This document shows positions 1 through 9,046 of a stretch of 64,000 bases of DNA, one piece after another. Origin of the DNA: Flavobacterium reichenbachii (GTDB lineage Bacteria > Bacteroidota > Bacteroidia > Flavobacteriales > Flavobacteriaceae); NCBI RefSeq assembly GCF_002217435.1, contig NZ_MUHF01000012.1:62001-126000 (forward strand), read 5' to 3'. The position numbers and the translations under genes were made by a program. The notes under the pieces are model-generated. The model was not told where the DNA came from and did not search any database. It was given only the letters and a program-made list of their open reading frames with translations. Each line of letters starts with the position of its first letter. Position 1 is the first letter of the stretch.

Positions 1-14
1 TTTAAGTTAAAAGT

Positions 15-45
15 AAATCCGGCTGGCAAAAAACCAGTCGGATTT
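15..45 (+). terminator. Terminator of a gene left of the window
   Basis: A hairpin with 12-base arms (15-26 and 34-45, one G-T pair) and an A-rich loop runs into a T tract. It would end a plus-strand gene lying before the window. Confidence 0.7.
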
Positions 46-103
46 TTCATATAATATATTTTGAAAAGTTATATTTACAATCCTTAATCGAAAAAAAATA
101 AAT

Positions 104-973
104 ATGAAAAACTTTAAGATTTTAGTTTTCGCATTCTTTTTATGCATTTCAGCAATGTCATATGCGGCGAAAGTAGATACTTTACAAGTTGCGAGTACAG
201 CTATGGGCAAAACCTACAAAGCCGCAGTTGTTTTACCTAATTCCTATACAAAAAGCAAAGGGGCCTTTCCGGTAATGTATTTACTGCACGGTGCGTACGG
301 CCACTTTAGTGATTGGCTGAAAAATACTCCAAACAAAAAATTAGTTCAGACTTTATCAGATCAATATAATATTATAATAGTTATGCCGGAGGGAGAAACT
401 TTTAGTTTTTATATAGATAGTCCGGTAAACAAAGAAAGTCAGTTTGAGACCTTTATCACACAGGAAGTTATTCAGAAAGTAGATAAAACATATAAAACCA
501 TAAGCAATAGAAACGGCAGAGTAATTACAGGGCTTTCTATGGGCGGACATGGAGCGCTTTATCTTTCGGCCAGACATCCCGATTTGTTTTGTGCTGCAGG
601 AAGTATGAGCGGTGCCGTAGATATGAGTGCTATGCTAAATCGAGATTCGTCTGCGCAGATCGTAAAATTGATGCAGCCCGTATTTGGCGATAAAAGCGGC
701 AGCACCGAAATGTACGAACAACACGCTGTTTTAGGAATGCTGGACAAACTCAAAGCCAACAAATTGCCCCTAATTATAGATTGCGGTGTTGATGATTTTC
801 TTATAGAGCCCAACAGAGAACTTCACAGAAGATTAGTTTACAGTAAGGTAGATCATGACTATACAGAGCGTCCCGGCGCACATACTTGGGATTATTGGGA
901 AAATTCGCTGCCGTACCACGTATTATTTTTTAACAAAATATTGCTTAAAAATCAGGCAGTTGTTAAAAAATAA
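104..973 (+). CDS. Secreted esterase, alpha/beta hydrolase (esterase D / putative esterase family)
   Basis: The 289-residue protein starts with a signal peptide (hydrophobic residues 6-20, cleavage near SYAA), so it should act in the periplasm or outside the cell. The nucleophile elbow GLSMGG places the catalytic serine at residue 145. An HGAYG oxyanion-hole motif lies near residue 64, an Asp in a DCGVDD motif near 226, and a His in PGAHTW near 258, which together complete the triad. Length and order fit the putative esterase family (S-formylglutathione hydrolase, feruloyl and acetyl-xylan esterases). The substrate cannot be read from sequence. It stands alone between a terminator and a lipoprotein gene. 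The ATG at 104 is right because the signal peptide begins there. Confidence 0.85.
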   Translation: MKNFKILVFAFFLCISAMSYAAKVDTLQVASTAMGKTYKAAVVLPNSYTKSKGAFPVMYLLHGAYGHFSDWLKNTPNKKLVQTLSDQYNIIIVMPEGETFSFYIDSPVNKESQFETFITQEVIQKVDKTYKTISNRNGRVITGLSMGGHGALYLSARHPDLFCAAGSMSGAVDMSAMLNRDSSAQIVKLMQPVFGDKSGSTEMYEQHAVLGMLDKLKANKLPLIIDCGVDDFLIEPNRELHRRLVYSKVDHDYTERPGAHTWDYWENSLPYHVLFFNKILLKNQAVVKK

Positions 974-1065
974 TAAAAAAAATAAGTTTAAAATAGTCCA
1001 ATTACTTTTTTTGGTTTGATTTTTGGAATACCTTTATATATAGTACAAACCTTAAAAAAAATATT

Positions 1066-1581
1066 ATGAAAAAGATATTATCACTTTTTGCCATTGTCGG
1101 CTTAATTGTTTTCTCTAGTTGTGAAGGACCAGAAGGACCTCCGGGAGAAGATGGTACTAATGTTCTGGGAGCTGTTTATGAAAATATAGCGCCAAATTAT
1201 TATAATTTTACATCTCCTAATTATAGTGTTAGATTTACTTTTCCAACTCGAATCTACGATTCGGATGTAGTTTTAGTTTACCGTTTTGGCGGAGTGGATT
1301 CATCAAATAGACCAGTTTGGCAAGCTTTGCCAGAAACTTACTTCTTTGATGATGGAACTAGAGATTTTTCTTTAAAATATGTTTTCACATATAATTATGT
1401 AGATATTTATTTGGATGGAAACGATCGTGCAACTGTTCCAGCTGATTATAGAGTAAATCAGATTTTTAGAATTGTAGTAGTTCCGGCTGATTTTGCTTCT
1501 AAAGTAAATAAAAATAGTTACTTAGACGTGATTACTAAATTGAATATTAAAGAAAGTGAAGTTCAGAAAATTAATTTCTAA
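1066..1581 (+). CDS. Lipoprotein with a short collagen-like Gly-X-Y stretch
   Basis: This 171-residue protein has a lipoprotein signal peptide with the lipid cysteine near residue 19 (FSSC). The cysteine is followed at once by Gly-X-Y triplets (GPEGPPGEDG). Similar lipoproteins with a collagen-like linker straight after the lipobox are common in Flavobacteria and have no assigned function. The rest is rich in aromatic residues and beta-prone, with no recognised domain. It has its own terminator, shared with the convergent TerC gene. Confidence 0.75.
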   Translation: MKKILSLFAIVGLIVFSSCEGPEGPPGEDGTNVLGAVYENIAPNYYNFTSPNYSVRFTFPTRIYDSDVVLVYRFGGVDSSNRPVWQALPETYFFDDGTRDFSLKYVFTYNYVDIYLDGNDRATVPADYRVNQIFRIVVVPADFASKVNKNSYLDVITKLNIKESEVQKINF

Positions 1582-1601
1582 TTCATCTTTAATAAAAGCA
1601 T

Positions 1602-1633
1602 AAAAAAAGGAAATCGTAAGATTTCCTTTTTTT
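1602..1633. terminator. Bidirectional terminator between lipoprotein and TerC genes
   Basis: A perfect 14-bp stem (1602-1615 and 1620-1633) with a GTAA loop. A runs on one side and T runs on the other suit both converging genes. Confidence 0.85.
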
Positions 1634-1654
1634 ATATATGAATGTTTCTAAAAC

Positions 1655-2623
1655 TTATTCTTCGCTTGAATCAGTAAGTTCTTTTTCCTTTCCAAATTTC
1701 AAAGAAACTAATACACCAACTAAAAGAGAAAGTGCAATAAATCCTAACGATGCCCATTCTGGAATATGAATCCATTCGTGTAAAAGCATTTTTAAACCTA
1801 CAAAGGCTAAAATTGCAACTAAGCTGTATTCTAAATAACTGAATTTTTCCAGCATATTAGCTAAGAAAAAGTACATAGAACGTAAACCAAGAATGGCAAA
1901 TATATTAGAACTGAATACTAAAAACGGATCAGAAGTAATGGCAAGAATTGCGGGAACGCTGTCTACAGCAAAAAGCACGTCCATAACTTCAATTACAATC
2001 AAAGCAACAAACAAAGGCGTTGCAGCTCTTTTTGCTGTTTTGGTAGAAATAAAAAATTTCTCATGATCCATTTCGGCTGTAATCGGAATAATTTTTCCCA
2101 ATGTTTTATATACAAAAGAATTCTTAGGTTCAAAATCATCATCTTCTCCCGAGAATAACATTTTTATTGCAGTAAAAAGAAGGAAAAGTCCAAACACATA
2201 AGTGGTCCATGCAAATTTATTAATCAGCATTACACCAAAGAAAATCATCAACCCGCGAAAAATTACTGCGCCTAAAATTCCCCAGAATAAAACTCTGTGC
2301 TGGTATTTTTGCGGAATTTTGAAAGAAGCAAAAATAATAGCAATTACAAAGATATTATCAACACTTAAAGACAACTCGATTAAATAACCGGTAATAAACT
2401 TCATAGAAGCTACTGCTGGTTTTAGATTGTCAGGATTTGCAATATAATCTGTAGTGTAAAGCCAATAAATTACTCCAGAAAAAAGAAAGGATAAAGTAAC
2501 CCAGATAAGCGTCCATTTGCTTGCTTCTTTAGTGCTGATGATATGAGGGTTTTTATTAAAAACTCCCAAATCCAAAGCAAGAATAAAAACTACGGCTAAT
2601 AAAAATAAAATCCAGACGATCAT
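1655..2623 (-). CDS. TerC family integral membrane protein
   Basis: A 322-residue protein with about eight or nine hydrophobic segments. It has the two acidic signatures of the TerC family, SLSVDNIFV near residues 85-93 and DVLFAVDSVPA near 215-225, which sit in membrane helices. TerC proteins are linked to tellurite resistance and, in Alx/MntP-type members, to manganese export or loading of metalloenzymes. The substrate here is not known. No other ter genes are nearby, so a metal homeostasis role is more likely than a tellurite operon. A TAnnTTTG box precedes the gene. Confidence 0.9.
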   Translation of the reverse strand: MIVWILFLLAVVFILALDLGVFNKNPHIISTKEASKWTLIWVTLSFLFSGVIYWLYTTDYIANPDNLKPAVASMKFITGYLIELSLSVDNIFVIAIIFASFKIPQKYQHRVLFWGILGAVIFRGLMIFFGVMLINKFAWTTYVFGLFLLFTAIKMLFSGEDDDFEPKNSFVYKTLGKIIPITAEMDHEKFFISTKTAKRAATPLFVALIVIEVMDVLFAVDSVPAILAITSDPFLVFSSNIFAILGLRSMYFFLANMLEKFSYLEYSLVAILAFVGLKMLLHEWIHIPEWASLGFIALSLLVGVLVSLKFGKEKELTDSSEE

Positions 2624-2645
2624 GATACAATTTTTTAGTGATTTA

Positions 2646-2653
2646 CAAAGATA
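2646..2653 (-). promoter_or_regulatory. Bacteroidota -7 box for the TerC gene
   Basis: On the minus strand this reads TATCTTTG, a match to TAnnTTTG, 22 bases before the start codon. Confidence 0.6.
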
Positions 2654-2770
2654 GGTTTTGGATTTAGACTTAAAAATTTATTTCTAAAATTAAATAGCCT
2701 TTTTCTAAAAAAAAAAGTAAGTCTTTTTATTATTAAAATTAAGAAAAAATACGGCTTGATATAAATAAAA

Positions 2771-2798
2771 AAAGTGCCAACAGTTAAGTTGGCACTTT
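2771..2798 (-). terminator. Terminator of the GSII gene
   Basis: A perfect 10-bp stem (2771-2780 and 2789-2798). On the minus strand it is followed by a T-rich tract. Confidence 0.85.
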
Positions 2799-2821
2799 TA
2801 GGATATAATTTAAGCTTTGAA

Positions 2822-3838
2822 TTATAGCGCTGATTTTACAGTTTTGATAATTCTAGCAGCAATTTTGTATGGATCTCCGTTTGAAGCTGGTCTTCTGTCT
2901 TCTAACCAACCTTTCCATCCTTTTTGAACAGTCATTAAAGGAATTCTGATAGAACATCCTCTGTCTGAAACTCCATAAGAGAAATCGTGAATAGAAGCAG
3001 TTTCGTGTTTACCAGTTAAACGTTGGTCATTGTAAGCTCCGTAAACTGCAATATGCTCAGCAGTAACAGGACGGAAAGCTTCACAGATTCTTTCGTAAGT
3101 AGCCTGGTCTCCGCATGTTCTTAAAATCTCGTTAGAGAAGTTAGCATGCATTCCAGAACCATTCCAGTCTGTATCTCCTAGAGGTTTTGGGTGATATTCA
3201 ATATAGTAACCATATTTTTCAGTCAAACGATCTAATAAGTAACGAGCAACCCAAATTTCGTCTCCGGCTTTTTTAGCACCTTTAGCGAATAATTGGAATT
3301 CCCATTGTCCGCAGGCAACCTCTTGGTTAATACCTTCAAAGTTAATTCCGGCAGCGATACATAAATCAGCATGTTCTTCTACTAATTTTCTTCCGTGAGT
3401 GTTTTTTCCACCAACAGAACAGTAGTACATACCTTGTGGAGCAGGATAACCTCCAACAGGGAAACCTAATGGCAATAAAGTTTTAGTATCCATGATGAAA
3501 TACTCTTGTTCGAAACCAAACCAAAAATCATCATTATCATCATCAATTGTAGCTCTACCGTTAGATGGGTGTGGAGTTCCGTCAGCATACATAACTTCAG
3601 ACATTACTAAATATCCATTGATACGAGTTGGATCTGGGTAAATAGCAACAGGAACCAAAAGACAATCAGAAGATCCGCCTTCCGCTTGTTTAGTTGACGA
3701 ACCATCAAATGACCAGTTTCCAAGCTCTTCTAGTGTTCCTTTGAAATTTTCATGCTCTTCAACTTTAGTTTTACTTCTAAGATTTTGAGTTGGTTCATAT
3801 CCATCTAACCAAATGTACTCTAACTTAATTTTAGCCAT
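2822..3838 (-). CDS. Glutamine synthetase, type II (eukaryotic-like)
   Basis: Catalyses ATP-dependent formation of glutamine from glutamate and ammonia in the cytoplasm. From the ATG at 3838 the protein has 338 residues, a usual GSII length and shorter than GSI. Visible motifs are WSFDGSST (residues 42-49), the metal-binding FGFEQEY (107-113), NGSGMH (226-231) and a C-terminal arginine-rich active-site segment near RGCSIRIP. A longer frame begins 14 codons upstream, but those residues are basic and unlike the family, and MAKIKLEYIW is the expected N-terminus. It lies divergent to a type III glutamine synthetase, so two unrelated GS types share one regulatory region. Confidence 0.93.
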   Translation of the reverse strand: MAKIKLEYIWLDGYEPTQNLRSKTKVEEHENFKGTLEELGNWSFDGSSTKQAEGGSSDCLLVPVAIYPDPTRINGYLVMSEVMYADGTPHPSNGRATIDDDNDDFWFGFEQEYFIMDTKTLLPLGFPVGGYPAPQGMYYCSVGGKNTHGRKLVEEHADLCIAAGINFEGINQEVACGQWEFQLFAKGAKKAGDEIWVARYLLDRLTEKYGYYIEYHPKPLGDTDWNGSGMHANFSNEILRTCGDQATYERICEAFRPVTAEHIAVYGAYNDQRLTGKHETASIHDFSYGVSDRGCSIRIPLMTVQKGWKGWLEDRRPASNGDPYKIAARIIKTVKSAL

Positions 3839-4267
3839 AATAATATAAATTAATTTTTTTGTTTTTTTTCGTTGGGTCAAATATAGATTTATTTTTTCAG
3901 CCTTAAAAATTAGGGGGCTATTTTGTTTACGGATGTATAATTTTTTAGATAAGTGTAATTTTCATGGGGGTATGTTTTAAAAAAAGCAAATTTTAACACC
4001 CTAAAAAAATAAATTCGTAATAAACACGGTACTTTTTTGAATTTCATGGTTAAGAAATTATGAAAAAATGTTTATTTAATCGATATTGCTGTGGGAATTT
4101 GTTATATTTTTTTGCTTTCAATTCATTATTCTTCGAAAAAAGCTTCTTCTGTTGAAAAATCGTCGAGGAAATTTGTGCTATTTATATTCAAAACAGGCTT
4201 TTTTATTGTTTATATTTGTTCCTCATTTTTTTAGTGAAAACTATTACGAATTTTAAATTTACATACA
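3839..4267. promoter_or_regulatory. Divergent control region between GSII and GSIII
   Basis: This 429-base AT-rich gap holds no convincing gene. A minus-strand TATATTTG box lies at 3878-3885 (for GSII) and a plus-strand TATATTTG at 4211-4218 (for GSIII); both fit TAnnTTTG. The boxes are about 330 bases apart, so the region between them has room for nitrogen-responsive regulator sites, though I could not identify any operator. Confidence 0.5.
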
Positions 4268-6457
4268 ATGTCAACATTACGTTTCCAAGCTCTAAAAGAA
4301 GCTTCTACAAGAAAGCCTGTGCATTTTGAAGAAATCGATAGAAAATCAAATCTTTTTGGTTTAAATGTGTTTAATGAAAAAGCGATGAAGCAGTATTTGA
4401 CTTCTGATGCTTTTAAGGGAGTAAGAGACGCCATTCAGCACGGAACTAAGATAGAAAGAAAACTGGCAGATTATATTGCTATGGGAATGAAAGAATGGGC
4501 TTTAGCAAAAGGTGTTACACATTATACACACTGGTTTCAGCCTTTGACAGGGACAACTGCCGAAAAACACGATGCTTTTTTTGAAACATCTTATGACGGA
4601 AGCGATCCTGTAGAAAAATTTGGAGGCGCACAATTAGTGCAGCAAGAACCAGATGCATCAAGTTTTCCGAATGGAGGAATCAGAAATACATTCGAAGCCA
4701 GAGGTTACACAGCTTGGGACCCAACTTCTCCTGCTTTTATATACGGTACAACACTTTGTATTCCGACTGTATTTATTGCGTACACTGGAGAGGCTTTAGA
4801 CAATAAAATTCCGTTATTGAGAGCTTTATCAGCTATGGATGAAGCTGCAACAGAAGTATGTAAATATTTTGACAAAAATGTAAAAAAAGTTACTGCGACT
4901 TTGGGCTGGGAACAAGAGTATTTCTTAATAGATAAAGCTTTGGCTAATTCTCGTCCGGATTTAATGATGACAGGAAGAACATTATTAGGACATACTTCTG
5001 CAAAAGGACAGCAGTTAGACGATCATTATTTTGGATCTATTCCGACTCGCGCCCTTACTTATATGAGAGATTTAGAGCAGGAATGTATGTTGTTGGGAAT
5101 TCCGGTAAAAACCCGTCATAACGAAGTAGCGCCAAATCAATTTGAATTGGCACCAATTTTTGAAGAAACAAATCTGGCTGTAGATCATAATTCTTTATTA
5201 ATGGATGTAATGCAAAGAGTTGCAGAACGACATGATTTTAAAGTTTTATTTCACGAAAAGCCATTCAAAGGTGTAAACGGTTCAGGAAAACACAATAACT
5301 GGTCATTGGCAACAGATACCGGAGTTAATTTGTTGAGTCCGAGTAAAACACCAATGAGTAATTTGCAATTTTTAACTTTCTTTATTAATACTATAAAAGC
5401 GGTTAATGATTACGAAACCTTGTTAAGAGCTTCTATCGCGACAGCAAGCAACGATCATAGATTGGGTGCGAATGAAGCGCCGCCGGCAATTATTTCAGTC
5501 TTTATCGGAGCACAACTGACTAAGGTTTTGTCTGAATTAGAAAGTGTTACCACAGGAAAACTTTCGCCAGAAGAAAAGACAGATTTAAAACTAAACGTTG
5601 TGGGTAAAATTCCAGATGTACTTTTGGATAATACAGACAGAAACAGAACATCGCCTTTTGCTTTTACAGGAAATAAATTTGAGTTTAGAGCAGTAGGATC
5701 CAATGCAAACTGCTCAAATGCCATGACTACTTTGAATGCTATTGTAGCAAAACAATTAAAAGACTTTAAAATAGAAGTCGATAATTTAATTGACTCCAAA
5801 GACATGAAGAAAGACGATGCAATCTTCAATGTTTTGAGAGAATATATTAAGCAGTCTAAAAAGATTCTTTTTGAAGGAGACGGCTACAGTGATGCATGGG
5901 AAAAAGAAGCAGCAAAAAGAGGTTTGAGTAATTTTAAAACTACGCCGGAAGCGATAAAAGCCAAAGTTTCTAAACAGGCATTAGAGTTATTTGCCGAATT
6001 AGGAATTTTTAATCATGTTGAAGCTGAAGCGCGTTACGAAATTGAATTAGAAGAATATACCAAAAAGATCCAAATTGAAGGAAGGGTTTTAGGAGATATT
6101 GCCAGAAATCATGTAATCCCGACGGCAATTCGTTATCAAAATACTTTAATTGAAAATGTAAAAGGTCTAAAAGAGATCTTCGGAAAAGAATTTGAAACCA
6201 TTGCAAAAGAGCAGATTGTTTTAATTAAAGAAATTTCAGGTCATATAGAAGGAATTAATTCTAAGGTATTAGCCATGACAGACGAAAGAAGAACAGCCAA
6301 TCATCTGACAGATGCTCAAAAAATGGCAGAAGCGTACTGCAACAAAGTAAAACCTTATTTTGAAGACATTCGTAATCATTGCGACAAACTAGAATTATTA
6401 GTAGACGACGAGAGCTGGACACTTACTAAATACAGAGAACTGTTATTTACTAAATAA
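4268..6457 (+). CDS. glnN: Glutamine synthetase, type III
   Basis: A 729-residue cytoplasmic glutamine synthetase of the GSIII class, which is found in Bacteroidota and cyanobacteria and is about twice the size of GSII. Catalytic motifs are GWEQEYF at residues 213-219 and NGSGKH at 337-342, followed by RTSPFAFTGNKFEFR, which holds the ATP/glutamate-binding arginines. The N-terminal and C-terminal extensions are typical of the family. The start is supported by a TATATTTG promoter box 50 bases upstream. A hairpin terminator follows at 6523-6551. Confidence 0.95.
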   Translation: MSTLRFQALKEASTRKPVHFEEIDRKSNLFGLNVFNEKAMKQYLTSDAFKGVRDAIQHGTKIERKLADYIAMGMKEWALAKGVTHYTHWFQPLTGTTAEKHDAFFETSYDGSDPVEKFGGAQLVQQEPDASSFPNGGIRNTFEARGYTAWDPTSPAFIYGTTLCIPTVFIAYTGEALDNKIPLLRALSAMDEAATEVCKYFDKNVKKVTATLGWEQEYFLIDKALANSRPDLMMTGRTLLGHTSAKGQQLDDHYFGSIPTRALTYMRDLEQECMLLGIPVKTRHNEVAPNQFELAPIFEETNLAVDHNSLLMDVMQRVAERHDFKVLFHEKPFKGVNGSGKHNNWSLATDTGVNLLSPSKTPMSNLQFLTFFINTIKAVNDYETLLRASIATASNDHRLGANEAPPAIISVFIGAQLTKVLSELESVTTGKLSPEEKTDLKLNVVGKIPDVLLDNTDRNRTSPFAFTGNKFEFRAVGSNANCSNAMTTLNAIVAKQLKDFKIEVDNLIDSKDMKKDDAIFNVLREYIKQSKKILFEGDGYSDAWEKEAAKRGLSNFKTTPEAIKAKVSKQALELFAELGIFNHVEAEARYEIELEEYTKKIQIEGRVLGDIARNHVIPTAIRYQNTLIENVKGLKEIFGKEFETIAKEQIVLIKEISGHIEGINSKVLAMTDERRTANHLTDAQKMAEAYCNKVKPYFEDIRNHCDKLELLVDDESWTLTKYRELLFTK

Positions 6458-6464
6458 TTTTTTT

Positions 6465-6590
6465 GCCACGAATTGCACAAATTTTTACAAATTCTATTTT
6501 TAATTTTCTAAATAGTCATGAACAAAAATCATCCTCAAAGGATGATTTTTGCTTTATAAAAATTTGTGCTGATTTGTGTAATTTGTGGTA
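6465..6590. repeat. Dispersed palindromic element, CACGAATT family, copy 1
   Basis: The left end (6465-6490) begins GCCACGAATTGCAC. The right end (6560-6590) is an imperfect reverse complement ending AATTTGTGGTA. The arms enclose the glnN terminator. A further half copy, ending GCAATTCGTGGCAA, lies at 6631-6660. Related pairs occur at 23460-23589 and 61380-61498, and a single half at 11590-11613. Confidence 0.65.
6523..6551 (+). terminator. Terminator of glnN
   Basis: A perfect 13-bp stem (6523-6535 and 6539-6551) with loop CAA; the 3' arm is T-rich. Confidence 0.85.
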
Positions 6591-6713
6591 AATAATTCTA
6601 CACAATCCCTTAATCCATAAAATAATTTTAATTAGTGAAAATTAGTGCAATTCGTGGCAAAAACTTTTTCACAATCAATATAAGGAATCATTCAAAGAAT
6701 TAAAAAAAGGGAT

Positions 6714-6721
6714 TATCTTTG
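6714..6721 (+). promoter_or_regulatory. Bacteroidota -7 box for purM
   Basis: TATCTTTG matches TAnnTTTG and lies 26 bases before the purM start. Confidence 0.65.
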
Positions 6722-6747
6722 CACCACATCAACACAAACTAATTTTC

Positions 6748-7926
6748 ATGAGTTCAGATTCTAGCAAAAGGTACGCACAAAGAGGTGTTTCGGCATCAAA
6801 AGAAGACGTACACAACGCCATAAAAAATATCGATAAAGGTTTATTTCCGCAGGCATTCTGTAAAATTGTTCCTGATTATTTAACTCAGGATTCTGATTAC
6901 TGCTTAATTATGCACGCAGACGGCGCAGGTACAAAATCGTCTTTGGCGTATATGTATTGGAAAGAAACTGGCGATATTTCGGTTTGGAAAGGAATTGCTC
7001 AGGATGCTTTAATCATGAATATCGACGATTTATTATGTGTTGGAGCAACAGATAACATTTTACTTTCTTCAACGATTGGGAGAAATAAAAATTTAATTCC
7101 TGCAGAAGTTATTTCGGCAATTATCAACGGAACAGAAGAATTAATCAACGAATTAAAATCTTTTGGCGTAACGATTCATTCCACTGGCGGAGAAACTGCA
7201 GATGTTGGAGATGTTGTTCGTACTATTATTGTAGATTCTACTGTAACAGCTCGTATGAAACGTTCTAAAGTAGTAGATAATGCAAATATTAAAGCTGGTG
7301 ATGTAATTGTTGGTTTGGCTTCTTTTGGTCAGGCTTCTTATGAAAAAGGCTATAATGGCGGAATGGGAAGTAACGGACTTACTTCTGCGCGTCATGATGT
7401 TTTCGGAAAATATTTAGCTAAAAAATATCCAGAAAGTTACGATGCTCTTGTACCGGAAGAATTGATTTATTCTGGACAGGTAAATTTAACCGATGAGGTT
7501 GAAAACAGCCCGATAAACGCGGGTCAATTGGTACTTTCTCCAACCAGAACGTATGCGCCGATTATCAAGAAAATTTTAGATACGTACACACCAGACGAAA
7601 TTCACGGAATGGTGCATTGCAGTGGAGGAGCGCAGACTAAAATTTTACATTTCGTTAAAGACTTACACGTTATAAAAGACAATTTGTTTCCTGTGCCGCC
7701 TTTGTTTAAGTTAATTCAGGAACAGTCAAAAACAGATTGGAAAGAAATGTATCAGGTTTTTAACTGTGGGCATAGAATGGAAATTTATGTTCCGGAGAAT
7801 ATTGCACAGGATATTATTGAAATTTCAAAGTCATTTAATGTTGATGCACAAATTGTGGGTAGAGTAGAAGCTTCAGATTCAAAAAAGCTTACTATTACCA
7901 GCGAATACGGAACATTTCAATATTAA
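6748..7926 (+). CDS. purM: Phosphoribosylformylglycinamidine cyclo-ligase (AIR synthase)
   Basis: Closes the imidazole ring of aminoimidazole ribonucleotide in purine synthesis, using ATP, in the cytoplasm. The 392-residue protein opens with the PurM-type segment YAQRGVSASKEDVHNAI. It has the DGAGTKS motif near residue 56, the MNIDDLLCVGA metal/ATP segment near 91 and the THSTGGE-like segment IHSTGGETADVGD near 142. It is about 40 residues longer than the E. coli enzyme, which is usual for the Bacteroidota form. It is a single-gene unit with its own promoter, followed by a long palindrome. Confidence 0.93.
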   Translation: MSSDSSKRYAQRGVSASKEDVHNAIKNIDKGLFPQAFCKIVPDYLTQDSDYCLIMHADGAGTKSSLAYMYWKETGDISVWKGIAQDALIMNIDDLLCVGATDNILLSSTIGRNKNLIPAEVISAIINGTEELINELKSFGVTIHSTGGETADVGDVVRTIIVDSTVTARMKRSKVVDNANIKAGDVIVGLASFGQASYEKGYNGGMGSNGLTSARHDVFGKYLAKKYPESYDALVPEELIYSGQVNLTDEVENSPINAGQLVLSPTRTYAPIIKKILDTYTPDEIHGMVHCSGGAQTKILHFVKDLHVIKDNLFPVPPLFKLIQEQSKTDWKEMYQVFNCGHRMEIYVPENIAQDIIEISKSFNVDAQIVGRVEASDSKKLTITSEYGTFQY

Positions 7927-7934
7927 ATAAAATT

Positions 7935-8003
7935 AACCATATAAGTGATATAAGTTCATTTAATTTCTAATCTTTAATATGAACTTATATCACTTATATG
8001 GTT
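7935..8003. repeat. Perfect 25-bp inverted repeat after purM
   Basis: Arms 7935-7959 and 7979-8003 are exact reverse complements around a 19-base AT-rich loop. No U tract follows the 3' arm, so this is not a classical terminator, although it may stabilise or end the purM transcript. It resembles a REP/MITE-like intergenic palindrome. Confidence 0.9.
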
Positions 8004-8018
8004 TAAAATACTTATACT

Positions 8019-8375
8019 ATGTACGAATTACTTTTTTGGAGATATTTAGAAGAAATTTACCTGAACAATCAGGAGGTTTACGAAGCCCTTGTTGAAAAAG
8101 AAGAGGTTGATGGTCTGGCTGTTCTTCAAATTGAAGTAATCGTAAATAGAATCAATTCTGTTTTCTCAGAATGGGAAAGAGTCGACGAAAACAGCTGGAA
8201 AAATCCAAAAGGGAAAGGCGCATTTCAGGTAACTACAACAACTCAAAGTGTAAAAATTGACTGCTACGGAACAGAAGGAAAAACCATGAATAAATTGGTC
8301 GATGTGATGGAAGAATTCAAATGCCCTTTATATGATCCGCAAGTTCCTCAGCGTTACGATGAAATGAATGAGTAA
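8019..8375 (+). CDS. Conserved hypothetical protein
   Basis: A 118-residue, acidic, soluble protein without signal peptide or membrane segment. It opens with MYELLFWRYLEEIY and ends in an acidic tail. I recognise no domain. It begins 16 bases after the long palindrome that follows purM, so it may be expressed by readthrough from purM or from a promoter within the palindrome. Codon use is like that of its neighbours and the reading frame is intact, which supports a real gene. Confidence 0.7.
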   Translation: MYELLFWRYLEEIYLNNQEVYEALVEKEEVDGLAVLQIEVIVNRINSVFSEWERVDENSWKNPKGKGAFQVTTTTQSVKIDCYGTEGKTMNKLVDVMEEFKCPLYDPQVPQRYDEMNE

Positions 8376-8423
8376 AATTAATTAACAATTAACAATTAAC
8401 AATTGATAATTCACAATTAATTT
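8374..8423. terminator. AT-rich convergent terminator with AATTAAC repeats
   Basis: The gap between two converging genes holds AATTAACA in three direct copies, flanked by TAAAATTAATT and AATTAATTTTA as inverted ends. It can fold as a hairpin and probably ends both transcripts. Confidence 0.5.
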
Positions 8424-9046
8424 TATCCGTCTGTCAATAAAAGATTTTGTTCTTTGCGTAATTTTACAATTAAGAGATCAAGATATACTTGTATTTTTTC
8501 AGGTAATAAATTCAAGTTTTGGTCTTTCTTAAAACTTCTGCAATGATCTAAATCACACTCAACAGCGCGTATTGCATATTTTTTGTTATTATGTAGTGTA
8601 ATAATTTTTACGCGTCTTATTTCTCCATATTCTGTTCTGGTTCCATACACAATTACTGGATCAATAAATCCATCGCCGTCAAGATCTTTGGTACTGCAGT
8701 ATTTTGTCCAGAACCAAATGGTAGTTTCCTTCGGAATATAATCTTCGAGAAAATCATTAATTCTCCATTTTTCCAAAAATCCTCCATGATCATTCATCAC
8801 ACAAATTGCTTGAATCTTAGTGTTTAAAGTATCTTTTTTTGAAATTATTTTTTTATTTTCAGTTAAAATTAAATCATAAACGCCACCTTTATCGCTGTAT
8901 TCAAAAGCTTTGTAAATAGGAAAATCAGAAACTTCGTTAAGCTCTCTCTGTATTATTTGTTCTTTTGTTAATCTGTAACTTTCAACTTTCTGAGAAAAAC
9001 CAAATATTGAAGTAATTAAAAACAGGAACAAAAATATTTTTTTCAT
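8423..9046 (-). CDS. Secreted hypothetical protein, possibly M949_RS01915-like family
   Basis: A 207-residue protein with a signal peptide (FLFLFLITSIFGFSQ). The middle holds an EF-hand-like loop DLDGDGFIDPVIVYGT, which may bind calcium, and a C-terminal cysteine pair in VECDLDHC. This layout recalls a Bacteroidota family named after a Riemerella surface-polysaccharide gene. That link is from memory and the function is not established. It is transcribed alone, towards 8375. Confidence 0.65.
   Translation of the reverse strand: MKKIFLFLFLITSIFGFSQKVESYRLTKEQIIQRELNEVSDFPIYKAFEYSDKGGVYDLILTENKKIISKKDTLNTKIQAICVMNDHGGFLEKWRINDFLEDYIPKETTIWFWTKYCSTKDLDGDGFIDPVIVYGTRTEYGEIRRVKIITLHNNKKYAIRAVECDLDHCRSFKKDQNLNLLPEKIQVYLDLLIVKLRKEQNLLLTDG

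Noticed and set aside
1655..2623. Tellurite-resistance operon around TerC
   Set aside because: No other ter genes are nearby; TerC alone more often relates to metal homeostasis.
6465..6660. CRISPR-like repeats from the CACGAATT words
   Set aside because: The copies are inverted, irregular in spacing and lack uniform spacers; no cas genes are present.
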